Below the pieces are notes generated by a model. It did not search any database. It had not been told where the DNA came from and was given only the letters and a program-made list of their open reading frames with translations. Source: Microthrixaceae bacterium (lineage in GTDB: Bacteria; Actinomycetota; Acidimicrobiia; Acidimicrobiales; DATDAH01). From it: a DNA stretch of 64,000 nt. Where the stretch lies: contig JACJWK010000007.1 in assembly GCA_020637195.1 (NCBI GenBank), forward strand, positions 62,001-126,000, given 5' to 3'. The translations under genes were made by a program, and so were the position numbers. Positions 55,635-64,000 of the stretch are shown here, piece by piece. The first letter of the stretch is position 1. The number at the start of each line of letters is the position of its first letter.

Positions 55635-57028
55635 GCGACACCCCGCCCGTGGACGACGCCACGCCCGCGCCCGACGCCACCCCGCGCGAGCTGCCCCGGG
55701 TGGTCACCTCCCGGTGGGGCCTCGACGACTCGCACACCCTCGAGCGCTACGAGGCGACCGGGGGCTACCAGGCCCTGCGGTCGGTCCTCGACAAGGCGCC
55801 CCAGGCCGTGGTCGACGAGGTCAAGGCGGCCTCCCTGCTCGGGCGCGGCGGCGCCGGCTTCCCCGCCGGCGTCAAGTGGGGCTTCTGCCCCCCCGGCGTG
55901 TGGCCCCGCTACCTCGTCGTCAACGGCGACGAGAGCGAGCCCGGCACCTACAAGGACCGCATCCTCATGGAGCGCGATCCGCACCAGCTCATCGAGGGCG
56001 TGCTCATCGCCTGCTACGCGGTGGGCTGCGCCCAGGCCTTCCTGTACGTGCGGGGCGAGATGGCCCTCGCCCAGGAGCGCATCGCCGCCGCCCTCAACGA
56101 GGCCTACGCCGCCGGCTACGTCGGCAAGAACATCCTCGGCAGCGACTTCTCGGTCGACGTCGTCCTGCACTGGGGCGCCGGCGCCTACATCGTGGGCGAG
56201 GAGACGGCCCTCATCGAGAGCCTCGAGGGCAACCGGGGCATGCCCCGCCTCAAGCCGCCGTACTTCCCGGCCGCGCAGGGCCTCTACCTCAAGCCCACCA
56301 TCGTCAACAACGTCGAGACGCTGTCGAACCTCCCCTGGATCCTCACCAACGGCGCCGACGCGTTCTCCGCGCTCGGCGCCGAGAGCTCGCGGGGCACGCG
56401 CCTGTTCGCGGTGTCCGGCCACGTGGCCGAGCCCGGCGTGTTCGAGGTCGAGTTCGGCACCACCACCTACCGCGACCTCATCTACGAGCACGCCGGCGGC
56501 ATCCGCGACGGCAACGAGCTCAAGTGCTTCATCCCCGGCGGCGCCTCGGCCCCGTGGTTCTTCGAGGAGCACCTCGACCTGCCCCTCGAGACCGGCGCGG
56601 TGGGCAAGGCCGGCTCGATGATGGGCTCGGGCGCCATCGTGGTGATGGACCACACCACCGACGCGGTCAAGGCGTGCTGGAAGGTCGTCAAGTTCTTCGC
56701 CCACGAGTCGTGCGGCAAGTGCACTCCGTGCCGGGAGGGCACCGACTGGCTGGAGAAGATCCTCGAGCGCATCCTGCACGGCCACGGCCGCCCCGAGGAC
56801 CTCGACCTGCTGCTCGACGTCTGCGACAACATCAGCCCGGGGCTGGCCTGGCCGCCGCGCCAGACCACCATCTGCCCGCTCGGGCCGTCGGCGGTGTCGC
56901 CGGTCAACTCGGCCATCGTCCGCTTCCGCGACGAGTTCGAGGCGTACATCGCCCGGGCCGAGCCGCCCGCCGTGGCCACCGTGGGCGGCCCGGTGCCCGT
57001 GGACATCCGCGTGGGAGCGTCCTCGTGA
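55631..57028 (+). CDS. nuoF: NADH-quinone oxidoreductase subunit F
   Basis: 465 residues. It binds NADH, FMN and one [4Fe-4S] cluster. The NADH/FMN loop is LLGRGGAGFPAGVKWGF near residue 75; GDESEPGTYKDR follows, and cluster cysteines are in SCGKCTPCREG and TTICPLG near the C-terminus. GTG 55631 overlaps the nuoE stop. The first 20 bases around the start are identical to those of nuoG. Confidence 0.97.
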   Translation: MSDTPPVDDATPAPDATPRELPRVVTSRWGLDDSHTLERYEATGGYQALRSVLDKAPQAVVDEVKAASLLGRGGAGFPAGVKWGFCPPGVWPRYLVVNGDESEPGTYKDRILMERDPHQLIEGVLIACYAVGCAQAFLYVRGEMALAQERIAAALNEAYAAGYVGKNILGSDFSVDVVLHWGAGAYIVGEETALIESLEGNRGMPRLKPPYFPAAQGLYLKPTIVNNVETLSNLPWILTNGADAFSALGAESSRGTRLFAVSGHVAEPGVFEVEFGTTTYRDLIYEHAGGIRDGNELKCFIPGGASAPWFFEEHLDLPLETGAVGKAGSMMGSGAIVVMDHTTDAVKACWKVVKFFAHESCGKCTPCREGTDWLEKILERILHGHGRPEDLDLLLDVCDNISPGLAWPPRQTTICPLGPSAVSPVNSAIVRFRDEFEAYIARAEPPAVATVGGPVPVDIRVGASS

Positions 57029-59739
57029 GCGACACCCCGCCCCAGACCGAGACGGTCACCTTCACCCTCAACGGAAAGGCCGTCGAGGCCGAGAAGGGCG
57101 AGCTGGTCATCAAGGCCGCGGAGCGCGCCGGCGTCTACATCCCGCACTTCTGCTACCACCCGCGCATGAAGCCGGTCGGGATGTGCCGCATGTGCATCGT
57201 CGACATCGACAGCGGCCGCGGCCCCGCGCTCCAGCCGTCGTGCATGATCGAGGTCGCCCCCGACATGGTGGTGAACACCGAGTCCGAGGGCACCAAGAAG
57301 GCCCAGGACGGCGTCCTCGAGTTCCTCCTGCTCAACCACCCCCTCGACTGCCCCGTCTGCGACAAGGGCGGCGAGTGCCCCCTCCAGGACCAGACCATCG
57401 CCTACGGGCCCGGCGAGAGCCGCTTCGTCGAGGAGAAGCGCCACCACGCCAAGCCCATCGCGATCAGCCAGAACGTCTACCTCGACCGCGAGCGCTGCAT
57501 CCTCTGCGACCGGTGCACCCGCTTCGCCAAGGAGGTGGCGGGTGACCCGCTGATCCACTTCACCGAGCGGGGCTCGAGCACCGAGATCGCCACCTTCCCC
57601 GACGATCCCTTCTCGTCCTACTTCAGCGGCAACACGGTCCAGATCTGCCCGGTGGGCGCGCTGACGGCCCGGCCGTACCGCTTCAAGGCGCGGCCCTGGG
57701 ACCTGGTCGAGAACGAGTCCACGTGCACGTCGTGCTCGGTCGGCTGTCGCGTCTCGGTCCAGACGTCGCGCGACCGGGTCCTGCGCTACCAGGGCGTCGA
57801 CGTCGACCCGGTCAACTGGAGCTGGCTCTGCGACAAGGGCCGGTTCGACTTCGAGGCCGTCCACGGCGACGAGCGCCTCGGCGCGCCCCTCCTGCGCCGC
57901 GACGGTGCGCTGGCCGACGCCTCGTGGAACGAGGCGCTCGGCGCGGCCGCCGGCCACCTCCGCACCGCCCTCGAGACCGGGGGCCGCGGCTCGATCGCCG
58001 TCATCGGCGGCGCCCGCCTCACCAACGAGTCCGCGTACGCCTGGGCCAAGCTGGCCAAGGGCGTCCTGGGCACGGACCACGTCGACGCCCAGCTCGGCGA
58101 CGGCCTGCCCGCCGCCGCCGTGCTCGGCCTCCCCCGGGCCACCGTCGACGACGTCTGCGCCCCGGGTGGCACCGTCCTGCTCGTCGCTCCCGACCTGAAA
58201 GAGGAGCTGCCGGTCCTGTACCTGCGGCTCCGCCACGCCGTGGTCAGCGACGGCGCCCGGGTGGTCGAGCTGTCCCCGACGGCCACCGGCATCACCCCGC
58301 ACGCCGCGGTGTCGCTGCGCCACCGGCCGGGCGAGACCGCCGCCGTGGTGCGCGCCCTGCTCGCCGGCGGCGAGGCTCCCGCCGGCGTCGACCCCGACGC
58401 CGTGGCCGCCGCCCGTGACCTGCTGGCCGGCGACGACCTCACGGTCGTGCTGGGGCGGTCCTCCCTCGCCGAGTCCGCCGCCGGCCCCGTGGCGGCGGCC
58501 GCCGCCGTCCTCGAGGCGCGGCCCGGCGCCCGCTTCCTCAGCGCGCTGCGCCGTGCCAACGTCCACGGTGCCCTCGACCTCGGCCTGGCCCCGGGCGTGC
58601 TGCCCGGTCGGGTCGCCCTCGACGACGGCCGCGACTGGTTCACCTCCCACTGGGGCTCGGTGCCCGCCGCCGCGGGCCTCGACACGGCCGGCATCCTGGC
58701 GGCCGCGGCCGACGGCCGCATCGAGACGCTGGTGCTGCTCGGCGCCGACCCGCTGGCGGACTTCCCCGACGCCGACCTCGCCCGACGGGGCCTCGAGGGT
58801 GCCCGCTCGGTGATCTCGGTCGACCTCTACCGCAACGCGTCCAACGAGCACGCCGACGTCGTGCTGGCGGCGGCCGGGTACGCCGAGGTCGACGGCACCA
58901 CCACCAACCTCGAGGGCCGGGTCAGCCGGGTCTCCCAGCGGGTCAACCCGCCGGGCACCGCCCGCGCCGACTGGATCATCGCCGCCGAGCTCGCCTTCCG
59001 GCTGGGCGAGGACCTGGGCGTCGAGTCGGTCGCCGACCTCTGGGCCGAGATCGAGCAGGTGGCGCCCGCCTTCGCCGGGCTCACGGCCGATCGGCTGGCC
59101 TCGGCCGCGGCCACCGACGGGTTCGTGGTGCCCCTGCCCGCCGAGGCGGCCCCCGAGGCCGAGCCGGACGAGGCCGCCGAGGGCGACGGCGACGCCGGGG
59201 AGCCCGGCGTCACCCAGCCCACCGCCGAGGCCGTGAGCGAGCCCGCCGACGCGCCCGCCACCGAGATCGTGGCCGGGGCCGACGAGGACGCCGCCGCCGA
59301 CGATGTGGAGGACGCCGCCGCCGACGAGCCCGGCCCCGACCGCCCGGCGCTGCTCTCGTTCGCCGCCGGCGCCCCCGGCGAGGCCCCCGCGGCCACCGAC
59401 GCCTACTCGTTGCGCCTCGTGGTCAACCGCCGGCTCTACGACCGCGGCACGCTCGTGGCGCACTCGCCGTCCCTCGCCGACCTGGCCCCGCCTGCCGTGG
59501 TCCACCTCACCCCCAAGGACCACGACCGCATCGGCGTGGGCGTGGCCGGGGTCACCGAGGTGCGCATCCGCTCGGCCCGGGGCGACGTGATCGTCCCCGC
59601 GGTCGCCGACAAGGGCCTGGCCCCCGGCACCGCCGCGCTGGCCTTCCGCCAGCCCGGCGCCGACGCCGCCACCCTGCTCGACGCCGCCGCCCCCGTCACC
59701 GACGTCCGCATCGAGTCCGTGGAAGGGGGTGGCTCCTGA
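57025..59739 (+). CDS. nuoG: NADH-quinone oxidoreductase subunit G
   Basis: 904 residues. The N-terminal [2Fe-2S] domain has PHFCYHPRMKPVGMCRMC. Next come the His/Cys cluster HPLDCPVCDKGGECPLQ and the ferredoxin-like CILCDRCTRF with ICPVGAL. A further CTSCSVGC plus WLCDKG supplies the N7-type fourth cluster found in bacterial NuoG. The molybdopterin-oxidoreductase-like body follows. An acidic low-complexity insert of about 70 residues (near 715-790) separates it from the C-terminal domain. GTG 57025 overlaps the nuoF stop. Confidence 0.96.
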   Translation: MSDTPPQTETVTFTLNGKAVEAEKGELVIKAAERAGVYIPHFCYHPRMKPVGMCRMCIVDIDSGRGPALQPSCMIEVAPDMVVNTESEGTKKAQDGVLEFLLLNHPLDCPVCDKGGECPLQDQTIAYGPGESRFVEEKRHHAKPIAISQNVYLDRERCILCDRCTRFAKEVAGDPLIHFTERGSSTEIATFPDDPFSSYFSGNTVQICPVGALTARPYRFKARPWDLVENESTCTSCSVGCRVSVQTSRDRVLRYQGVDVDPVNWSWLCDKGRFDFEAVHGDERLGAPLLRRDGALADASWNEALGAAAGHLRTALETGGRGSIAVIGGARLTNESAYAWAKLAKGVLGTDHVDAQLGDGLPAAAVLGLPRATVDDVCAPGGTVLLVAPDLKEELPVLYLRLRHAVVSDGARVVELSPTATGITPHAAVSLRHRPGETAAVVRALLAGGEAPAGVDPDAVAAARDLLAGDDLTVVLGRSSLAESAAGPVAAAAAVLEARPGARFLSALRRANVHGALDLGLAPGVLPGRVALDDGRDWFTSHWGSVPAAAGLDTAGILAAAADGRIETLVLLGADPLADFPDADLARRGLEGARSVISVDLYRNASNEHADVVLAAAGYAEVDGTTTNLEGRVSRVSQRVNPPGTARADWIIAAELAFRLGEDLGVESVADLWAEIEQVAPAFAGLTADRLASAAATDGFVVPLPAEAAPEAEPDEAAEGDGDAGEPGVTQPTAEAVSEPADAPATEIVAGADEDAAADDVEDAAADEPGPDRPALLSFAAGAPGEAPAATDAYSLRLVVNRRLYDRGTLVAHSPSLADLAPPAVVHLTPKDHDRIGVGVAGVTEVRIRSARGDVIVPAVADKGLAPGTAALAFRQPGADAATLLDAAAPVTDVRIESVEGGGS

Positions 59740-60926
59740 TGGACCCCTTGTTCAACGACGGGGTCGACCTCGCGATCGTGCTGATCGTGGTGTTCAAGGT
59801 GGTGCTCACCTTCGCCTTCCTGATGGTGGCGGTGATGTTCATGGTCTGGTTCGAGCGCAAGCTCATCTCGGACATGCAGAACCGCATCGGCCCCAACCGG
59901 GCCGGGCCCTGGGGCCTCCTCCAGACCCTGGCCGACGGCATCAAGCTGTTCTTCAAGGAGGACTCGAAGCCCGACCAGGCCGACCTCACCGTCTTCAAGC
60001 TGGCGCCCTACCTGTCGCTGGTCCCCGCGTTCCTCACCTTCGCCATCGTGCCGGTGGCGGGCAACTTCATGGACGGGGGCGACGGCACGATCGAGCTGTT
60101 CGGCCACACCACCTACGCCCAGCTCGCCGACCCGCCCATCGGCATCCTGCTGGCGCTGGCCATGTCGTCGGTCGCGGTCTACGGCGTGATGCTGGCGGGC
60201 TGGTCGTCGGGCTCGAAGTACCCGCTGCTCGGCTCGGTGCGGGCGTCGGCGCAGATGGTGTCGTACGAAGCGGCCCTGGGCCTGTCGGTGGCCACCATCG
60301 TCCTGCTGGCCGGCAGCCTCAGCACCCACACCATCGTCTCCGAGCAGACGAACTACCAGTGGAACCTCTGGGCGGCGGGGTTCGTGCCCTTCGTCCTGTT
60401 CCTCATCGCCGCCACCGCCGAGCTGAACCGCCCGCCGTTCGACCTGGTCGAGGCCGAGCAGGAGCTCGTGGGCGGCTTCCACACCGAGTACAGCTCGATC
60501 CGCTTCGCCCTGTTCTTCCTGGCCGAGTTCATGAACACGGTCACGATGTCGGCGATCATCGTCACCCTGTTCTTCGGCGGACCGGCCGGCCCCATCCTGG
60601 TCGGGCCCGAGTGGCTGTGGCCGCCGATCTGGTTCTTCACCAAGCTGGGCGTGTTCCTGTTCGTGTTCGTGTGGTTCCGGGCCACGCTGCCCCGCTTCCG
60701 CTACGACCAGCTCATGGACCTCGGCTGGAAGCTGCTGATCCCGCTCGCCCTCGGCTGGCTGCTGCTCATCGGCGCCTTCCGCATCGCCCGCGACCAGGAC
60801 TGGAACCTCGCCCTGGTGCTCGCCATCGCCGTCGTGGTCCTGCTGGTCGCCGCCTCGCTGCTGAACGGGGCCATCGCCGCCGCCCGCCGGCGCCGCGAGG
60901 AGACCGAGACGGAGGCGTTCTCGTGA
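59739..60926 (+). CDS. nuoH: NADH-quinone oxidoreductase subunit H
   Basis: 395 residues with about eight or nine membrane spans. It forms the quinone-channel junction with NuoB and NuoD. Motifs: MVWFERKLISDMQNRIGPNR near residue 35, KLFFKEDSKPDQAD, and AELNRPPFDLVEAEQELVGG near 225. The ATG overlaps the nuoG stop (TGATG). The C-terminal charged tail ends at 60926, where a 10-codon mini-frame begins. Confidence 0.97.
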   Translation: MDPLFNDGVDLAIVLIVVFKVVLTFAFLMVAVMFMVWFERKLISDMQNRIGPNRAGPWGLLQTLADGIKLFFKEDSKPDQADLTVFKLAPYLSLVPAFLTFAIVPVAGNFMDGGDGTIELFGHTTYAQLADPPIGILLALAMSSVAVYGVMLAGWSSGSKYPLLGSVRASAQMVSYEAALGLSVATIVLLAGSLSTHTIVSEQTNYQWNLWAAGFVPFVLFLIAATAELNRPPFDLVEAEQELVGGFHTEYSSIRFALFFLAEFMNTVTMSAIIVTLFFGGPAGPILVGPEWLWPPIWFFTKLGVFLFVFVWFRATLPRFRYDQLMDLGWKLLIPLALGWLLLIGAFRIARDQDWNLALVLAIAVVVLLVAASLLNGAIAAARRRREETETEAFS

Positions 60927-60955
60927 CGGCCGCCGGGAAGGGCACGGTGCGCTGA
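60923..60955 (+). other. 10-codon mini-reading frame bridging nuoH and nuoI
   Basis: GTG 60923 overlaps the nuoH stop (GTGA) and its stop TGA (60953-60955) overlaps the nuoI ATG (TGATG). It encodes VTAAGKGTVR. It is the third example of an exact gap-filling mini-frame in this operon. Confidence 0.3.
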
Positions 60956-61641
60956 TGGCGGGCGACCCGTTCGACTACGTCCGCGGCTTCGCGGTCACGT
61001 TCAAGAAGCTCTTCGAGGACCGGCTCACCGACCAGTACCCGAAGGAGAAGGCGCCGATCGCACTGCGCCGCCACGGCCGCCACGTGCTCAACCGGTACGA
61101 GGACGGCATGGAGAAGTGCATCGGGTGCGAGCTGTGCGCCGGCGTCTGCCCGGCCCGCTGCATCTACGTGCGCGGCGCCGACAACCCGCCCGACGACCCG
61201 GTCTCGCCGGGCGAGCGGTGGGGCTTCGTCTACGAGATCAACTACCTGCGCTGCATCCACTGCGACCTGTGCGTCGAGGCCTGCCCCACCGAGGCCATCA
61301 CCGAGTCGAAGCTGTTCGAGTTCTCGTTCACGAACCGCCAGGACGCCATCTACACCCGCAGCGAGCTGTTGGTGGGCGACGACGGCAAGCCCCAGAAGCT
61401 GCCGTGGGAGGACTGGCGCCCCGGTGACGACGACCACACGTCGGCGTGGATGCGGGCCACCGCCCCGGCGGGCGACGCCGACTACGTCGGCCGCGTGGCG
61501 TGGGCGGGTGAGCTCGGGTACGGCGTGCGGCCGCCCGAGGAGGGCCAGCTCGCGGCGCAGGCCGGCATCCGCGGCGACGACGTCGAGGCGGTCGAGGACC
61601 GCGACCTCCACGCCGCCGGCGTCGAGGAGGGCCACCAGTGA
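60955..61641 (+). CDS. nuoI: NADH-quinone oxidoreductase subunit I
   Basis: 228 residues with two [4Fe-4S] clusters that lead electrons to NuoB: CIGCELCAGVCPARC near residue 55 and CIHCDLCVEACPTEA near 100. The C-terminal extension after residue 160 is longer than in E. coli NuoI and variable, with no motif I recognise. The stop overlaps the nuoJ GTG. Confidence 0.97.
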   Translation: MAGDPFDYVRGFAVTFKKLFEDRLTDQYPKEKAPIALRRHGRHVLNRYEDGMEKCIGCELCAGVCPARCIYVRGADNPPDDPVSPGERWGFVYEINYLRCIHCDLCVEACPTEAITESKLFEFSFTNRQDAIYTRSELLVGDDGKPQKLPWEDWRPGDDDHTSAWMRATAPAGDADYVGRVAWAGELGYGVRPPEEGQLAAQAGIRGDDVEAVEDRDLHAAGVEEGHQ

Positions 61642-62192
61642 CCGAGGTCGCCGTCTTCGTCGTGAGCGCGGCCATCGTGCTGGCCGGCGCCATCGGGGTG
61701 ATCGCCTCGCGCAATCCGGTGCACGCCGCCCTGTCGCTGGTCGCCACCCTGTTCGGCATCGCCGTCCTGTTCATCGCCCAGGACGCCCAGTTCCTGGCCG
61801 CCGTGCAGGTCATCGTCTACGCCGGCGCCATCGTGGTGCTGTTCCTCTTCGTGTTGATGCTGCTCGGGGTCGACCAGGCCGAGGACCTCAGCGTCGACCC
61901 GCTCGTCGGCCAGCGGTTCCTCGCGGCGGTGGCGGCCGTCGGCGGCGCGGTGCTGTTGCTGCTCGCCCTGTTCGCCGGGGACACGCCCGCCACGGGCGCC
62001 CGCGCCGTCACCGCGGCCATCTCCGACACGGTGCCCAACATCAACCAGCTCGGACGCATCCTGTTCACCGACTACGTCCTCGCCTTCGAGATCACCGCGG
62101 TCCTGCTCACCATCGCCGTGGTAGGGGCCGTGGCCCTGTCCCGGCGCGGCGACGACGAGCCCGCCACCGACGCCGAGGAGGGGGGACGCTGA
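61638..62192 (+). CDS. nuoJ: NADH-quinone oxidoreductase subunit J
   Basis: 184 residues with five membrane spans. The family motif SRNPVHAALSLVATLFGIAV is near residue 20 and QVIVYAGAIVVLFLFVLML near 60, including the pi-bulge region of transmembrane helix 3. GTG 61638 overlaps the nuoI stop; the nuoJ stop overlaps nuoK. Confidence 0.96.
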   Translation: MTEVAVFVVSAAIVLAGAIGVIASRNPVHAALSLVATLFGIAVLFIAQDAQFLAAVQVIVYAGAIVVLFLFVLMLLGVDQAEDLSVDPLVGQRFLAAVAAVGGAVLLLLALFAGDTPATGARAVTAAISDTVPNINQLGRILFTDYVLAFEITAVLLTIAVVGAVALSRRGDDEPATDAEEGGR

Positions 62193-62509
62193 TGCTCGCC
62201 GCCGTCGCGGTCACCCCGAGCTGGTACCTGGCCCTCGGGGCCATCCTGTTCTGCATCGGGGCGTTCGGCCTGCTCGTGCGGCGGAACCCCCTCGTGATGT
62301 TCATGTGCGTCGAGCTCATGCTCAACGCCGTCAACCTCACCTTCGTGGCCTTCGGCACCATGCTCGGCGACATCGGTGGTCAGGTGGTGGTGTTCTTCGT
62401 GCTCGTGGTCGCGGCCGCCGAGGTGGTGGTCGGCCTCGGGCTCATCGTGGCCATCCTGCGGCGGCGCCCCGGCGCCACCGCGGACGACCTGTCGGCGCTC
62501 AAGGGCTGA
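62192..62509 (+). CDS. nuoK: NADH-quinone oxidoreductase subunit K
   Basis: 105 residues with three membrane spans. The proton-path glutamates are in MFMCVELMLNAVNLTFVAF and VVAAAEVVVGLGLIVAI. The length is that of the family. It is coupled to nuoJ (TGATG). A 10-base gap separates it from nuoL. Confidence 0.97.
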   Translation: MLAAVAVTPSWYLALGAILFCIGAFGLLVRRNPLVMFMCVELMLNAVNLTFVAFGTMLGDIGGQVVVFFVLVVAAAEVVVGLGLIVAILRRRPGATADDLSALKG

Positions 62510-62519
62510 GGGCGGAACC

Positions 62520-64000
62520 GTGCTCGACTACGTCTGGGTCATCCCTGCGCTGCCGCTGGCCGGCTTCCTCGTCCTGCTCTTCGGCGGCCAGCGCCTGAAG
62601 GAGCCGTGGCCGGGCGTCATCGGCGCGGTCACCGTGTCGGGGTCGTTCCTCGTCACCCTGGCGGTGTTCATCGACCTCCGCGGCATGCCGGCCGAGGAGC
62701 GCACCGTCGTCGACGTGCTCTACACGTGGCTGCCCGTCGGCGGGTTGCACGTGGACGTGGCCACCCTGGCCGACCCGCTCTCGATCAGCATGTGCATGTT
62801 CGTCACCGGGATCGCCGCCCTGATCCACGTGTACTCGATCGGGTACATGCACGGGGACCCCAAGTTCGGGCGCTTCTTCGTCTACCTGAACCTGTTCGTC
62901 TTCTCGATGCTGGTGCTGGTCCTCGGCAACAGCCTCCTGCTCACCTTCGTGGGCTGGGAGGGCGTCGGGCTGTGCTCGTACTTCCTGATCTCGTTCTGGT
63001 TCACCGAGGAGGCCAACGCGGTCGCGGGCAAGAAGGCCTTCGTCACCAACCGCATCGGTGACTTCGGCTTCATGCTGGCCATCTTCCTCACCTTCCTCAC
63101 CGTCGGGTCGCTGGCCTACGAGGAGGTGCTGCCGGCGGCGGGCTCGATGGCCACCAGCACGGTCACCGCCATCGCCGCGCTGCTCTTCATCGGCGCCATC
63201 GGCAAGTCGGCCCAGATCCCGCTGTACGTGTGGCTGCCCGACGCGATGGCCGGCCCCACGCCCGTGTCGGCCCTCATCCACGCCGCCACCATGGTCACCG
63301 CGGGCGTCTACCTGATGATCCGCATCAACCCGCTGCTGGCGGTGTCGGCCGACTGGCTGCCCACCACCATCGCCTGGATCGGCGTGGCCACGGCCCTGCT
63401 GGCCGCCACCATCGCGGTCGCCCAGAACGACATCAAGAAGGTGCTCGCCTACTCGACGGTGAGCCAACTCGGCTTCATGTTCGTGGCCATCGGATCGGGC
63501 GCCTACGTGGCCGCGGCGTTCCACATGATCACGCACGCGTTCTTCAAGGGCCTCATGTTCCTCGCCGCCGGGTCGGTGATCCACGGCATGCACGAGGAGC
63601 AGGACATGCGCAAGATGGGCGGGCTGCGCCGGTACATGCCCGTCACCTTCCTCACCTTCCTGGTCGGGTGGCTGGCCATCGCCGGCATCCCGCCCTTCGC
63701 CGGCTTCTGGTCGAAAGACGAGATCCTGCTGTTCGCCTGGCAGGAGCACGGCGTCGCCCTGTGGGTGGTGGGCCTCGTCGCCGCGCTGCTCACCGCGCTC
63801 TACATGAGCCGCCTGATGTTCCTCACGTTCTTCGGCGAGCCCCGATGGGGCGCGGCGGCCCTCGAGGGCAGCAGCGAGACCGCGGCCGAGGGCCACGGCG
63901 GGGACGACGGTGAGGACCCGGCCGAGGCGGTGCACGGCGAGCCCCACCTCGACGCCGACTTCCGGCCCCACGAGTCGCCCCCCACCATGACCGTGCCGCT
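62520..64000 (+). CDS. nuoL: NADH-quinone oxidoreductase subunit L (3' end beyond window)
   Basis: An antiporter-like proton-pumping subunit; about 493 codons are visible from GTG 62520. Motifs: FVGWEGVGLCSYFLISFWF near residue 150, IGKSAQIPLYVWLPDAMAGP near 235 followed by TPVSALIHAATMVTAG, and ITHAFFKGLMFLAAGSVIH near 340. A His/Glu/Asp-rich cytoplasmic loop (SSETAAEGHGGDDGEDPAEA) begins near 445, just before the edge. The C-terminal lateral helix is outside the window, as must be nuoM and nuoN. Confidence 0.96.
   Translation, partial: MLDYVWVIPALPLAGFLVLLFGGQRLKEPWPGVIGAVTVSGSFLVTLAVFIDLRGMPAEERTVVDVLYTWLPVGGLHVDVATLADPLSISMCMFVTGIAALIHVYSIGYMHGDPKFGRFFVYLNLFVFSMLVLVLGNSLLLTFVGWEGVGLCSYFLISFWFTEEANAVAGKKAFVTNRIGDFGFMLAIFLTFLTVGSLAYEEVLPAAGSMATSTVTAIAALLFIGAIGKSAQIPLYVWLPDAMAGPTPVSALIHAATMVTAGVYLMIRINPLLAVSADWLPTTIAWIGVATALLAATIAVAQNDIKKVLAYSTVSQLGFMFVAIGSGAYVAAAFHMITHAFFKGLMFLAAGSVIHGMHEEQDMRKMGGLRRYMPVTFLTFLVGWLAIAGIPPFAGFWSKDEILLFAWQEHGVALWVVGLVAALLTALYMSRLMFLTFFGEPRWGAAALEGSSETAAEGHGGDDGEDPAEAVHGEPHLDADFRPHESPPTMTVP

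Noticed and set aside
56482..59523. A 1013-codon open frame antisense to nuoF/nuoG
   Set aside because: A typical high-GC antisense shadow. The plus strand carries all NuoG cluster motifs and the antisense product has no domain features.

Overview
The window is very G+C-rich bacterial DNA with strong G/C bias at third codon positions, many GTG starts and dense ATGA/GTGA/TGATG gene overlaps. It carries a menaquinone-type respiratory gene set with split cytochrome b, a geranylgeranyl/menaquinone-reductase-like flavoprotein, an actinobacterial Fn3-kinase-MoxR-DUF58-transglutaminase cluster and a Tal-Pgi-type glucose-6-phosphate isomerase. This points to Actinomycetota, most likely a member of the Acidimicrobiia. 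The taxonomic call is an inference from gene content.

Layout. 1-3031 (minus): a ThDP-dependent acetolactate-synthase-like enzyme followed by an aldehyde dehydrogenase that runs off the left edge. 3249-7741: tetrapyrrole genes (fused cobA-hemD, hemB, hemL), interrupted by an unrecognised minus-strand gene. 7814-9010: a secreted trypsin-like protease. 9011-14880: an indel-saturated island with remnants of a MerR regulator, an unknown protein, a DNA methyltransferase joined to a nuclease-like domain and a short-chain dehydrogenase. Only one small gene in it is intact. 14882-19814: ung with a small membrane protein, then pgi, gnd and zwf (upper glycolysis and oxidative pentose phosphate pathway). 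19833-20646: a HepT/MntA toxin-antitoxin pair. 20800-31233 (minus): a signalling and cell-surface cluster of Fn3 protein, Ser/Thr kinase, MoxR ATPase, DUF58, transglutaminase-like protein, and a second kinase with a beta-propeller. 31475-38224 (minus): two large AAA/TPR regulators (one LuxR-type, one with a class III cyclase domain) flanking a Crp-type regulator. 38426-44286: two secreted paralogues combining an N-terminal domain, carboxypeptidase-regulatory-like modules and RCC1 repeats. 44296-46362 (minus): the reductase and a monohaem cytochrome c. 46616 to the right edge: one long respiratory operon (membrane protein, dicluster ferredoxin, split cytochrome b, Rieske, dihaem cytochrome c, membrane protein, then nuoA to nuoL).

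How the parts may work together. A cyclase-domain regulator sits directly upstream of a Crp-family gene. A perfect TGTGA-N6-TCACA Crp-type box lies just upstream of the respiratory operon, so a cAMP-to-respiration circuit encoded within one window is plausible. Separately, a 22-bp element with a perfect 12-bp palindromic core occurs twice, in the same orientation, upstream of the Fn3/kinase cluster and upstream of the RCC1 genes. It may define a small regulon of surface proteins.

Cautions. Two otherwise good genes (the transglutaminase-like protein and the second kinase) carry apparent single-base frameshifts, and the 9.0-14.9 kb island is full of indels while protein motifs survive. Part of this damage may be sequencing or assembly error rather than biological decay.
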